A stretch of 64,000 bases of DNA from an uncultured Clostridia bacterium (GCA_934149405.1 CAKPEV010000003.1:62001-126000); one strand, 5' to 3'; counted from the first letter of the stretch, positions 15,808 to 24,850 are shown. The notes: generated by a model from the letters alone, not told the origin. Made by a program: numbers and translations.

Positions 15808-17103
15808 ATGAAAAAGATAGACTTTGTTAAGATGGGATTTAGAAATCTTTGGCGAAGAAAACTTAGAACAATTCTTACTATTACAGGTGTTGTCATTGGT
15901 ACTTTTTCTATTGTAATAATGGTTTCTTTAGGTGTAGGCATGACAGAAGGCTACAAGGAACAGCTTGCCCAATGGGGTAGTTTGACCAAAATAACCATAA
16001 ATCGTTATAATTACGAGTGGGATGAAAATACAGGAATGGGTTCATCTAGTGAGAAAAAATTAGATGAAGCACTTGTAAATAAATTAAAGACATTTGACCA
16101 TGTAAGAGGTGTAACTCCGATAATGCAAGTAGATGCTACGCTAAAGTCTGGCAAATATCAAGCTTATGCCAGTATTACAGGTATAGACCCAGCTATGTTA
16201 GAATATTTTGATTTTCCAAAAGTACAATCTGGTGAGTATATATCAAATAGCAATCCGGAAGCTGTATTATTTGGTAGCTCAGCTGTTTATTTCTATAATC
16301 CAAAAGGTAATGGTGGAAGAAGAGACACACCTGATATAGATTTAATGAATGATAGAATACAAATAACATTTGATAATACATGGGAAAGCGATAAAGTGCC
16401 AAAGTATGAAAAATTAAAAGTGGCCGGTGTATTAGCAGAATCTCAAGATGAAACAAGCTATAGTGTATATGCACCTTTTGAGCAAGTGAGAGAATGGTAC
16501 ATAAAGAAACAAAAGAGCAATGGTAAAAAGGTTTCTGCAAAAGATATTAGTTATAGTTCAATTTGGGTAAGTGTTGATGATGTAGATAATGTCGCTGAGA
16601 TTCAACAAAAAATTAAAGATATGGGTTATGGTTCATATAGTATGGCTGATAGTCTTGATAATGTAAAACAAACATCAAATATGTTACAGCTTATTTTAGG
16701 TGGCATAGGAGCAGTTTCGCTTTTAGTTTCAGCAATAGGTATAGCAAACACAATGGTAATGTCGATATACGAGAGAACGAAAGAAATTGGTGTTATGAAG
16801 GTATTAGGTTGCCTAGTAACAGATATAAGAAAAATATTCTTATTTGAAGCAATGATTATAGGTTTTTGCGGTGGTGTTGCCGGAATAGGACTAAGTTATC
16901 TTGTATCACATATTTTAAACAAATATGCTCCACAGATTGGAAGTGTATTAGGTTTTGATTCTGCAAGCACAATATCAGTTATACCAGTATGGCTAGCTAC
17001 TGCTGCCGTTGTTTTTGCAATGGTAATTGGTGTTGTATCAGGATTATACCCAGCAATTAGAGCAACGAAGATTAAAGCATTAGATGCAATAAGAAGTGAA
17101 TAG
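15808..17103 (+). CDS. MacB/FtsX-type ABC transporter permease
   Basis: 431 residues. Begins with the cytoplasmic MGFRNLWRRKLRTILTITGVVIGTFSIV motif and first membrane helix, then a large extracytoplasmic MacB core domain (about 50-280), then three C-terminal helices with YERTKEIGVMKVLGC between the first two, and the FtsX-family ending YPAIRATKIKALDAI. It pairs with the ATPase at 13004 as a mechanotransmission-type system. Last gene of the unit, followed by a strong terminator. Confidence 0.93.
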   Translation: MKKIDFVKMGFRNLWRRKLRTILTITGVVIGTFSIVIMVSLGVGMTEGYKEQLAQWGSLTKITINRYNYEWDENTGMGSSSEKKLDEALVNKLKTFDHVRGVTPIMQVDATLKSGKYQAYASITGIDPAMLEYFDFPKVQSGEYISNSNPEAVLFGSSAVYFYNPKGNGGRRDTPDIDLMNDRIQITFDNTWESDKVPKYEKLKVAGVLAESQDETSYSVYAPFEQVREWYIKKQKSNGKKVSAKDISYSSIWVSVDDVDNVAEIQQKIKDMGYGSYSMADSLDNVKQTSNMLQLILGGIGAVSLLVSAIGIANTMVMSIYERTKEIGVMKVLGCLVTDIRKIFLFEAMIIGFCGGVAGIGLSYLVSHILNKYAPQIGSVLGFDSASTISVIPVWLATAAVVFAMVIGVVSGLYPAIRATKIKALDAIRSE

Positions 17104-17115
17104 AAATATAATTAT

Positions 17116-17157
17116 AAAAACACATTAGAAGTTGTTAAAGCTTCCAATGTGTTTTTT
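17116..17157 (+). terminator. Terminator of ABC operon
   Basis: AAAAACACATT-GAAG stem pairs with CTTC-AATGTGTTTTT, then T-run. Confidence 0.85.
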
Positions 17158-17211
17158 ATGTCGGAATTAGAAAAATAAGGTAAAAAAATGATACAAAAGC
17201 CTTAAATTATG

Positions 17212-17240
17212 TTGACCTCAAAACACTTTAATGTTATAAT
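17212..17240 (+). promoter_or_regulatory. Promoter of MazF-like two-gene operon
   Basis: TTGACC (17212-17217), 17-bp spacer, TATAAT (17235-17240): a near-consensus sigma-A promoter. Confidence 0.85.
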
Positions 17241-17295
17241 ATAAGAGCGTGAATAATTTTATTAATCTATTTCTTAAATAGAAAGGAGAAACATT

Positions 17296-17325
17296 ATGGT
17301 TTCGGATTTCTCGTGTACTTCTTAG
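17296..17325 (+). CDS. Possible 9-codon leader peptide
   Basis: ATG 17296 has a good ribosome site (AAAGGAGA at 17283-17290) but opens only nine codons (MVSDFSCTS) before TAG. A second, equally good site (AGGAGGT) then serves the MazF-like gene 57 bp later. It could be a translational leader or a remnant start. Expression is unproven. Confidence 0.35.
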   Translation: MVSDFSCTS

Positions 17326-17381
17326 AATAGGCGAAGATATGTATGGCAACAAAGATACAAAAACAGGAGGTAATTACATTT

Positions 17382-18506
17382 ATGCTTACAGTATCGGTAA
17401 ACGAAAACTTTGATCCGTATGAATTAGCGCGGAACATGATTAAGATGCCTGAAACAGGCGACGGGACTTTAGGAGATATAAAGGTAGACATTGAGAGTGG
17501 GAGAGTTACCTTTAGTGATGGTAATCCTTCGAACAGCATTTTGAACCTTATAGGGATTAGACAGATAAAATCTGTCTCGAACACAAAACCGAGTGACATT
17601 AAAATTTCGGCAGTTGGACCGGATAAACTTGTTGGTGTTCCGACAGCAACCGGAAAAGTGACAACAGAACTTCATCCTAGAACGGATGTGAAAGTTTTGA
17701 AAAATCCAGATAGAAGATTTGTTTCTTCCAGAAATGATAGGGTTGATAACAAATTTTTTTACAAGGATTTTCCGAAGCCCCAAAAAATGTCTCTTTGGAT
17801 GGTTGATTTTGGAGTACCGGTCGGCGGTGAGTTTGGTTATCCGCACCCCGCTATCCTCTGCGAAGAAACGTCAAAGGGACTTTGGAATGTGATTCCGTGC
17901 AGTACCAAGTATCGTGATGGAAAAGAAGTTTTGGAACTTTCTTTCCTTGATCCGAAAGTGCTAAAAAACAAAAGCCCCAAGTTCTATGCTCATCAGACAA
18001 CTAATGTGCTCTTTAAAGAGCGGCAGTCTGTTTCTGAAAAGCGTTTTATTCAATATCTTGGAGATATTTCCGAGGAGTATTACGCAATTATCGAGAGATG
18101 CTGTGAGAGAGGAAACTCTGACGAGAATGTAAACTTTACGCTTGAAGATTTGAAACTTGGTCCAAAGCAGTTGAATCTTCTTTGCGGAAAAGAGAAGGAA
18201 GCTGTCGAGATTGGCAATTCTGAGTTTACTTATGAGGAAAAAGTAAAAAAACTCATGAATTTGCTCGGCTTTTATCCTGATGTTGATGAGGCTTCTACAT
18301 ATCTCTTTGAAGCAATCAAGAGGACGAGGTTCTCAACTAACATTGATAGTAAGCAGCTTTTTGTTGACATCTCTAGAGGCAAGCTTATGAAACCTGATGC
18401 TGTTCAGGGAAAGGTTACGGTTCTTTTAAGAAAGAAATATAAAGAATTGTATCCTTGTTTTGAGGCTTTTCTCAGACTTATTAACATGATTGCGTATTAT
18501 CACTAA
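17382..18506 (+). CDS. MazF/PemK-fold protein with N- and C-terminal extensions
   Basis: 374 residues from ATG 17382 (AGGAGGT 10 nt upstream). The centre (about 125-235) resembles the MazF/PemK fold: SLWMVDFGVPVGGEFGYPHP followed by AILCE, then WNVIPCSTK, and ERQSVSEKRFIQYLGDISEE matching the end of MazF proteins. MazF enzymes are ribosome-independent endoribonucleases. An unrecognised N-terminal domain of about 120 residues and a C-terminal one of about 135 flank it, so it is three times the usual MazF length. It lies 12 bp before a Glu-rich protein gene. GC-richer codon use with in-frame CGG. Family assignment by eye. Confidence 0.65.
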   Translation: MLTVSVNENFDPYELARNMIKMPETGDGTLGDIKVDIESGRVTFSDGNPSNSILNLIGIRQIKSVSNTKPSDIKISAVGPDKLVGVPTATGKVTTELHPRTDVKVLKNPDRRFVSSRNDRVDNKFFYKDFPKPQKMSLWMVDFGVPVGGEFGYPHPAILCEETSKGLWNVIPCSTKYRDGKEVLELSFLDPKVLKNKSPKFYAHQTTNVLFKERQSVSEKRFIQYLGDISEEYYAIIERCCERGNSDENVNFTLEDLKLGPKQLNLLCGKEKEAVEIGNSEFTYEEKVKKLMNLLGFYPDVDEASTYLFEAIKRTRFSTNIDSKQLFVDISRGKLMKPDAVQGKVTVLLRKKYKELYPCFEAFLRLINMIAYYH

Positions 18507-18518
18507 GAGGTAATTGAG

Positions 18519-19574
18519 ATGAAGAACAAAATCACAATTCACTATGGTCAGCGTGATCAAACGAAGTTTTTTGATTTGATGCATGTGATCAACGAACTTA
18601 ATGTTGAGTTTGAATGGAACAATGAGCTTTCAACTATCGTAATCTTGTGGGACTGGAGTCAAAAGGACGAGGTAGCGACGCTTCTATTTTTCCTCAGAAG
18701 AATTTTCCTTGATGCAAGAATTATCATAGAAACTACCTCTGAGGGAAATGAAAAGTTCGAAAAACTTCCTGAAAATATTGAAGAGGTTGATGTTAGTTCT
18801 GTCTCTTGTGATCATGAACATGGAAGTGGCAATTCTCAAGATACACTCCAAGAACCAAAAGATGACAATGTAGCTGAATCATCGGCTATCGAAGCAGGGC
18901 AAAACTCTGAAGGTTCCACTAACGAGGAAGGTACAACTACTAACGTTGAAGAAACATCTTTTGAAAAGGAAATGGTAGATGAAAAATCAGAAAATCATAA
19001 TGTGGATGAAGAATGCTTGGCAGTGGAAAATCTTCCTGAAAAATCAGAAGAAATTGAAGATGCAACTAGTGAGGACGAAAGTGCTCAAAAGATTTGCATC
19101 CCCGAAGAGGCTGATTTGAAACAGGAAGAATGTAATGATGAGATGCAAGAGTCTCATGAAGAAACCATTACACAAGTTTCCGAAACTGAAGAAAGGGTTG
19201 CAAGTGAAAATGAAATTAAAGTGACTTTGAATAAAGTTTTGGAAGAAACTTTTGGCGATGCTATTGCTAAGTTTTTGAATCCTTCTACAGGTTCTTATGA
19301 TGAGCGTCTTTTCCATCTTTGTGATGAACTTAAGATTAGTGGAGAAACTTTTAAAAAGGCTATTTCCATGGCAAGTTCTGCAAAATCTATCGACAAGATT
19401 TACGATGATATTGCAAGACAGATGAGAAAGAACTCAGCGCTTGTGAGAATTGATGTAAGAAAGAGCTTTGAGAAATGGATGAAAACAAATTATGCATCTA
19501 TTGCAGAAATGTATCCTAAAATTGAAGCAAAAGATTTTCTGAATATTTTCAGAAGTGAAAGCAAAAAAGACTAA
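18519..19574 (+). CDS. Glu-rich partner protein of MazF-like gene
   Basis: 351 residues in three parts: a compact N-terminal domain (about 1-80, MKNKITIHYGQRDQTKFFDL and a hydrophobic WDWSQKDEVATLLFFLRRIF helix), a long low-complexity Glu/Ser/Asn linker (about 85-235), and a basic helical C-terminal domain (about 236-351). No family recognised. The shared promoter, 12-bp spacing and terminator make it cotranscribed with the MazF-like gene. A highly acidic partner is compatible with an antidote or regulator, but this is inference. Atypical codon style like its neighbour. Confidence 0.75.
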   Translation: MKNKITIHYGQRDQTKFFDLMHVINELNVEFEWNNELSTIVILWDWSQKDEVATLLFFLRRIFLDARIIIETTSEGNEKFEKLPENIEEVDVSSVSCDHEHGSGNSQDTLQEPKDDNVAESSAIEAGQNSEGSTNEEGTTTNVEETSFEKEMVDEKSENHNVDEECLAVENLPEKSEEIEDATSEDESAQKICIPEEADLKQEECNDEMQESHEETITQVSETEERVASENEIKVTLNKVLEETFGDAIAKFLNPSTGSYDERLFHLCDELKISGETFKKAISMASSAKSIDKIYDDIARQMRKNSALVRIDVRKSFEKWMKTNYASIAEMYPKIEAKDFLNIFRSESKKD

Positions 19575-19575
19575 A

Positions 19576-19619
19576 TAAAAAATATGGCAATCAAGTTAAC
19601 TTGATTGCCATATTTTTTA
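19576..19619 (+). terminator. Terminator of MazF-like operon
   Basis: Perfect hairpin AAAAAATATGGCAATCAAG with its complement around TTAA, T-runs on both strands (bidirectional). Confidence 0.93.
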
Positions 19620-19798
19620 TTTAATAGTATCTTAGAACATATGATGGGATAATTAAAAAAATCGTGTATGATAATCATTATAATATTAGAAAAGTTAGTA
19701 AATCAGATATTATAATTCTGAAAATTCTAAAATAAAAAATAATAATTAGTTCTAAAAATCAAATAATCAGCATATACATTACACTAGAGGTGAAAAGC

Positions 19799-20711
19799 AT
19801 GTTTCAAAAGGTATATGATGAAATTCTTTCTTTTTTTCCAGATAGTTTAAATGAAATCAAAAATATAGCAAGTGAAAATATATGGGATACAGCAGAAGAA
19901 ATACGAATAAGAAACGGACAACCTATAGAAGTTAGGTATTTAGGCAATGAACTTTTTTTAAATCATAAAGTAAATACAGAGGACATGCTAAGGCTTTTAG
20001 AAAGTTTTTGTAATAATTCTATATATGCCGTGCAAAACGAGATAAATTCGGGCTATATAACGATTAGAGGAGGTCATCGAATAGGCATATCAGGAATGGG
20101 AATTATAGAAGATGGAAAAATAAAAAACATAAAGTACATATCTAGTTTAAATATAAGAGTTGCAAGAGAAGTTAAAAATTGTAGCAAAGCAGTACTTGAA
20201 GAGATAACGAAAAATAACTCTTTTGAGAATACGCTTATAGTATCTCCACCACGGTGCAGGGAAAACGACAATATTGAGAGACATGATAAGAAATTTAAGT
20301 GACGGCTTCAAAAATATAAGAGGCGAAAACATATCTTTAGTAGATGAAAGAATGGAGATTGCGGCAATGTACAAAGGCACTCCGCAAAATGAGATTGGAG
20401 TTCGAACAGATGTAATGTGCAACTTGCCAAAATCTATTGGAATAAAAATGATGATAAGAAGTATGGCTCCTAAAATAATAGCTACGGATGAAATTGGTGG
20501 AAAAGATGATTTAGAGGCAATAAAAGAAGCTAGCTTTATGGGTACAAAATTATTGCTCACAATGCATGGAAAGGATATAGAAGATATTTCTAAAGACTTC
20601 TTAGAAGGAAATATGTTCAAAAACATAATTATTCTCACTAAAAAGCAAAAACCAGGTGAGATTAAAAAAATATATAAACTGGAGGATAAAAACTATGTTA
20701 TTAGTAGTTAA
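19799..20711 (+). CDS. spoIIIAA: Stage III sporulation protein AA, broken by +1 shift at CGG
   Basis: AAA+/secretion-type ATPase of the SpoIIIA-SpoIIQ feeding channel. The frame opened at ATG 19799 (AGAGGTG site) runs through ISGMGIIEDGKIKN and IRVAREVKNC, then reads SPP-R instead of Walker A. Skipping one base, C20252, gives SPPGAGKTTILRDMIR followed by the intact rest of the protein (LVDERMEIAAMY, ATDEIGG, TMHG). Corrected length is about 303 residues, normal for SpoIIIAA. The zero-frame codon at the break is CGG (20252-20254). Apart from this base no lesion is visible. Either a +1 recoded gene, a recent mutation or a sequence error. Confidence 0.9.
20246..20261 (+). other. +1 shift site 1 (CCA CGG T)
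   Basis: Zero frame: CCA CGG TGC. Conserved protein requires CCA, skip C20252, GGT GCA GGG, i.e. the first Gly of Walker A. Confidence 0.85.
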
Positions 20712-21222
20712 AATTATTTTGCTTACCATTGTTTTTCTAGCTTCGATGGCAATAGGCTTTTTTATATCTAATAGGTTTAGCACTAGAGTTAGTGAACTTG
20801 AAGATATTATATCCGCATTAGAAATATTTGAAACAAAAATCTCATATACATATGATAGTTTGATTGACACATTTATGTACATATCAGAAAACTTAAAGAC
20901 AAAGATTTATAGAATATTTTTTATATCGGCGGAGCATTTAAGAGAAAACAAAAACGTGTCTGCAGGTGATGTTTTTAGAAATGTAGTAGATGAAGAAAAG
21001 ATTTTTTTAGAGCTAAAAGATAAAGATATAGAAATATTAAAGGGGCTTTCTGTATCACTTGGTCAAACAGACTTGGAAAACCAAATAAAAAATATAAGAC
21101 TTGTTCAGCAAATGCTTATGACACAATTAAAAGATGCAACTGAAGAAAAAAGCAGAAGCTATAAAATGTATAGAAATATGGGTGTTTTAACAGGACTTAT
21201 TCTTATTATTTTGTTAATATAG
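20695..21222 (+). CDS. spoIIIAB: Stage III sporulation protein AB
   Basis: Mother-cell membrane protein of the SpoIIIA complex with a GspF-like helical fold, 175 residues. N-terminal transmembrane helix, then the typical RVSELEDIISALEIFETKISYTYD segment, and a C-terminal hydrophobic helix. ATG 20695 is chosen because CTGGAGG lies just upstream; it overlaps the end of spoIIIAA by 17 bp, as in other Firmicutes operons, indicating translational coupling. Confidence 0.93.
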   Translation: MLLVVKIILLTIVFLASMAIGFFISNRFSTRVSELEDIISALEIFETKISYTYDSLIDTFMYISENLKTKIYRIFFISAEHLRENKNVSAGDVFRNVVDEEKIFLELKDKDIEILKGLSVSLGQTDLENQIKNIRLVQQMLMTQLKDATEEKSRSYKMYRNMGVLTGLILIILLI

Positions 21223-21231
21223 GGGGTTTTT

Positions 21232-21426
21232 ATGGAGATACAACTTTTATTTAAAATAGCTGCCATAGGAATATTGGTTGCAGTATTGCATCAAGTACTA
21301 GTTAGAGCTGGCAGAGAAGACCAAGCAATGATGACTGCACTTGCCGGAATCGTAATAGTGCTTGCAATGGTAGTAAAAGAAATCAGCAATTTATTTGATA
21401 CGGTAAAAACATTATTTAATTTATAA
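21232..21426 (+). CDS. spoIIIAC: Stage III sporulation protein AC
   Basis: Small integral membrane subunit, 64 residues, two hydrophobic helices separated by the conserved RAGREDQAMM turn. Length and sequence are those of SpoIIIAC. Nine bp after spoIIIAB. Confidence 0.95.
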   Translation: MEIQLLFKIAAIGILVAVLHQVLVRAGREDQAMMTALAGIVIVLAMVVKEISNLFDTVKTLFNL

Positions 21427-21506
21427 TTACATTCTTGTGATTATTGTGAGTAATTGATAGTGCAAAATAGTGGTTTATACTAAGGTGTGCTTGTAAGGAG
21501 AGAAAA

Positions 21507-21890
21507 ATGGAGATTATAAAAATAATAGGAATTGCATTTATAAGTGTTTTCATAATCATGATATTAAAGCAATATAAAGGCGAATACGCGATTTATGTTT
21601 CAATAATTGCAGGCATAATGATTTTGCTTTTTTCAGTAAGTAAATTATCTCTAATAATAGATTTGCTAAAAAGCCTTTCAAACAAAATAGATATAAATAC
21701 AGGATTTCTTACAATACTTTTAAAAATAACAGGAATAGCATATCTTTCAGAGTTTGCAACAAATGTATGCAAGGATGCTGGCGAAACGGCGATAGCTTCA
21801 AAAATAGAACTCGCAGGAAGAATACTTATAATTGCAATGTCAATTCCCATAATATCAACGTTATTAGAGACAATTATAAAAATACTATGA
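21507..21890 (+). CDS. spoIIIAD: Stage III sporulation protein AD
   Basis: Integral membrane subunit, 127 residues with four hydrophobic segments, including ITGIAYLSEFATNVCKDAGE and ASKIELAGRILI, which are characteristic of SpoIIIAD. An 80-bp spacer separates it from spoIIIAC. AAGGAGAG ribosome site. Confidence 0.95.
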   Translation: MEIIKIIGIAFISVFIIMILKQYKGEYAIYVSIIAGIMILLFSVSKLSLIIDLLKSLSNKIDINTGFLTILLKITGIAYLSEFATNVCKDAGETAIASKIELAGRILIIAMSIPIISTLLETIIKIL

Positions 21891-21899
21891 GGTGTACAT

Positions 21900-23014
21900 A
21901 TGAAAAAATTTATTGTTAGTATACTAATATTTTTAATCTGCATCTTTAGTAGTGTACAAGCAGAAAGTGATTTAAAAAGTTATATAGATCAAATGAAAGA
22001 ATATGGAACAGAGCTTTTTCCTGAAATTGAAGAGGAAGATTTTATAGAGTCGCTCACAACTGGAAATGTAAAAATAGACAGCAAAACGCTTATTGATAGG
22101 ATACTTAATTTGTTTATAAAAGAGATAAAAAGTTCATTAAAGCTCATGTTTAAAATACTAGCAATTTGCATATTCTGTGGCATTATAAAAAGTATACAAG
22201 CCTCGAGTGAAAACGGAGTTTCAGAAGTAGCTTTTTATGTTTGTTATCTTATGATAGCAATTTTAATAATAACATCGTTTATGCAAGTGGTAAGTCTTAC
22301 AAAGGATACAATAAAAAGTCTAAATGCTTTTATGGGCATAATAATTCCTATAATAATAATTTACTTAACAATATCACGGCAATATAGTAATAGTAAGCTC
22401 ACTTCAGCCGGTACTGCTTGGAATGACAGCAATTATAAGCAACTTAGTTTCTGCACTTTTAATCCCACTTGTTTTAATATCTACCGTTTTAACATTAGTC
22501 AGCAATATTTCAAATGAAGTTGATGTATCAAAGTTCGGAGCATTTTTAAAAAAGAATGCACTGTTTGTCTTAGAAATATCGCTAATAATATTTGTTGGAA
22601 TTCTATCATTAGAAGGCACTCTTGCAGCAAATGTTGATGGAATTGTTGCAAAAACCACAAAATCGGTTGTAAATGTAAGCATACCAGTAGTTGGAAAACT
22701 AATAGGTGATGCGGCGGATAGTGTTATAGGAGCAACATCGATTACAAAAAACGCACTAGGTATTGTAGGAGTTTTAGTAATAATTTCAATATCACTTGGA
22801 CCACTTATAAAATCGCTTATGATAATGGTTATATTTAACATAACTAATTGCATTGCAGAACCTTTAGTGGACAAGCGAATATCAAAGTGTTTGAGCGGAA
22901 TATGTGATTCAACCAAAGTAATGGTTCGGAATTTTAGCAGTAATGTCAATGTTATTTATAATTTCAGTAACATTTTTATTAAAAGTGAGCAACTTCTCAC
23001 TAATGTACAGATGA
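21900..23014 (+). CDS. spoIIIAE: Stage III sporulation protein AE, broken twice by +1 shifts at CGG
   Basis: Polytopic membrane subunit of the SpoIIIA complex with a signal peptide. The frame from ATG 21900 breaks at CGG 22377-22379. Skipping C22377 gives LTISGNIVIVSSLQPVLLGM and enters the next frame, which breaks again at CGG 22927-22929. Skipping C22927 gives VMVGILAVMSMLFIISVTFL and the family-type ending VSNFSLMYR, TGA 23012-23014. With both corrections the protein is about 370 residues, near the family norm, with no other lesion. spoIIIAF follows with a proper ribosome site. Confidence 0.9.
22374..22382 (+). other. +1 shift site 2 (TCA CGG C)
   Basis: Zero frame TCA CGG CAA. The conserved continuation needs TCA, skip C22377, GGC AAT ATA (SGNI). 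Confidence 0.85.
22921..22932 (+). other. +1 shift site 3 (GTT CGG A)
   Basis: Running frame ATG GTT CGG AAT. The conserved continuation needs GTT, skip C22927, GGA ATT TTA (VGIL). Deleting one of the two G at 22923-22924 would also restore the frame (MFGIL), so the exact base is less certain here than at the other sites. Confidence 0.75.
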
Positions 23015-23029
23015 TAAGGAGGTTTTAAA

Positions 23030-23587
23030 ATGATTGAATTTCTAGAGGGCTATACAAGCAAAATACTGTGCCTTGCGATATTTATAGGAATCATTCAAAT
23101 GATTTTGCCAAAAGGAAAGCTAAAACAAAACGTAATATTCACTTGTCTTATAGTAATAACAATAGTTATAGTAGAGCCATTTGTCTCAATTTTTAATAAA
23201 GATATAGATGTATCAAGCTTATATAAAGAAAATGAAGAAGAATATAAAATATCATCAAAAGACTTTGATTATGAGACATACTATAGCTCAAAATTAAAAG
23301 ATACATACGAGGAAAATTTAAGAAATGACATAGTAAAAAGATTAAAAGAATCTGGCTATACAGTAAATAAAATAGAATGTGAATGCGACAGCGATACATT
23401 AGAACCAAAAGCATTAAAATTAGAAATCGAAACGGAAGATGGTTATGTTCAACCAGTTCGCATAGAAGTATCAAGTAATTATCAAGCCCCAAATGAACCA
23501 AATTTCATAGACAAAAAGAAAATAGAAAAAATAGCATATGAAACTTATGGAATAAAAAGCGAAAATGTAACCATTACGGCTAGATAG
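23030..23587 (+). CDS. spoIIIAF: Stage III sporulation protein AF
   Basis: Membrane-anchored subunit, 185 residues: two N-terminal helices (MIEFLEGYTSKILCLAIFIG and a following IILPKGKLKQNVIF-type segment) and a C-terminal ring-building-motif-like domain. Follows AAGGAGG. Position between AE and AG is diagnostic. Confidence 0.92.
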   Translation: MIEFLEGYTSKILCLAIFIGIIQMILPKGKLKQNVIFTCLIVITIVIVEPFVSIFNKDIDVSSLYKENEEEYKISSKDFDYETYYSSKLKDTYEENLRNDIVKRLKESGYTVNKIECECDSDTLEPKALKLEIETEDGYVQPVRIEVSSNYQAPNEPNFIDKKKIEKIAYETYGIKSENVTITAR

Positions 23588-23597
23588 GGGGCATATG

Positions 23598-24146
23598 ATG
23601 GAAAAAATTTTAGAAAAGTTCAATCTAACTTCCAAAAAAGGAATAGAAAATTTAGTTATATTATTGGTACTAGTTGTCATAGTAATGGTAGTGATAAATT
23701 CATTATTCACAGAAAAAGAAGAAGTTCCGAAAATAGAACAGGTAGTAAAGCAAGAAGTAAATTCGGATATTCTAGAAAAGAAACTAGAAAACATATTAAC
23801 TTCAATAAAAGGTGTAGGAAAAGTAAAGGTAATGATTTCATACACAAATAGCGTAGAAAAAGTGCCAATATACGATACAAAAGAGGTCACAACACTTACA
23901 AATGAGCTAGACAGTAGTGGGGGCAAAAGAGAAACAAAAGAAACAAGTAACGAAAGAAAAGTGGTATACGAAGAAAGCGGTACTAATAAAAATATTGTAA
24001 CCAAGCAAAATATAATGCCAGAAATAATAGGAGTAATTGTAACAGCCGAGGGAGCAGAAGTAAATCAGGTAAAAGAGAATATAATAAACGCAGTATCAGC
24101 CGTAACAAATATACCAAGTCATAAAATTCAAGTGTTTGCACAATAA
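23598..24146 (+). CDS. spoIIIAG: Stage III sporulation protein AG
   Basis: Ring-forming channel subunit, 182 residues. One N-terminal transmembrane helix, then a YscJ/FliF-like ring-building domain (LEKKLENILTSIKGVGKVKVMISY is characteristic) and the conserved GVIVTAEGAEVNQVKENIINAVSAV region. Start ATG 23598 is preferred over the adjacent ATG 23595 on spacing from AGGGGG. It builds the large ring in the mother-cell membrane. Confidence 0.93.
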   Translation: MEKILEKFNLTSKKGIENLVILLVLVVIVMVVINSLFTEKEEVPKIEQVVKQEVNSDILEKKLENILTSIKGVGKVKVMISYTNSVEKVPIYDTKEVTTLTNELDSSGGKRETKETSNERKVVYEESGTNKNIVTKQNIMPEIIGVIVTAEGAEVNQVKENIINAVSAVTNIPSHKIQVFAQ

Positions 24147-24251
24147 AAAGGTAATAGCAAGGGGAGTGTAAAATAACTTATGGAAAAAGCATTGTAGAAG
24201 TAGCTTAAACTCCATAAAAAACACAACCATGGCAAATAGGAGGTAGATTAA

Positions 24252-24839
24252 ATGAGCTTTAGAGTAAGCGTAATAAAGAAAAATCAAATACTAGCATGGA
24301 TGTTAACAATAATGCTTTGCGTAGCAGGATATCTAAATTATGCCAATAATCCAAAAAGAAATTATGAAGTAGAAGTCACAGGCACAATAACAGATGATTT
24401 AGGAAACGCGGTGCTTGTAAATGGCGAAAGTTTAGTCAGCAATGTTGATGATTACATGAATAGCATAGAAACATCAACAAAACTAATAACGGCAAATGAA
24501 TATTTTGCAGCAAGCAGAATAGAAAGAAATAATAATTATGCGCAAAGAATAGAAGTATACGAAAAAATGCTTGAAAACCAAAACTTAGAAGAAAAGCAAA
24601 AAAGCATAGCGCAAGAAGAAATAAAAAACATAAATAACGAAAAAAATGCAATTTCAATAGCAGAAAACTTAATAAAACTAAAAGGCTTTGGAGATGTAGT
24701 AATAATGCAAAATGGAGAAAGTGTGAATGTAATAGTGGCAGAAGAAAAACTAACTGAAGACAAAGTCGCACAAATACAAAACATAATACAAAATGAATTA
24801 AAAAGCAAAGCAGAAAACATACATGTAAATAATTTATAA
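24252..24839 (+). CDS. spoIIIAH: Stage III sporulation protein AH
   Basis: 195-residue mother-cell membrane protein that binds SpoIIQ across the intermembrane space. One N-terminal transmembrane helix (about 12-28), a helical charged linker and a C-terminal ring-building domain (LIKLKGFGDVVIMQNGESVNVIV). AGGAGGT site. The 105-bp spacer from spoIIIAG holds no gene. Last gene of the operon; its partner SpoIIQ is encoded at 4787. Confidence 0.92.
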   Translation: MSFRVSVIKKNQILAWMLTIMLCVAGYLNYANNPKRNYEVEVTGTITDDLGNAVLVNGESLVSNVDDYMNSIETSTKLITANEYFAASRIERNNNYAQRIEVYEKMLENQNLEEKQKSIAQEEIKNINNEKNAISIAENLIKLKGFGDVVIMQNGESVNVIVAEEKLTEDKVAQIQNIIQNELKSKAENIHVNNL

Positions 24840-24850
24840 CATACATAAAA

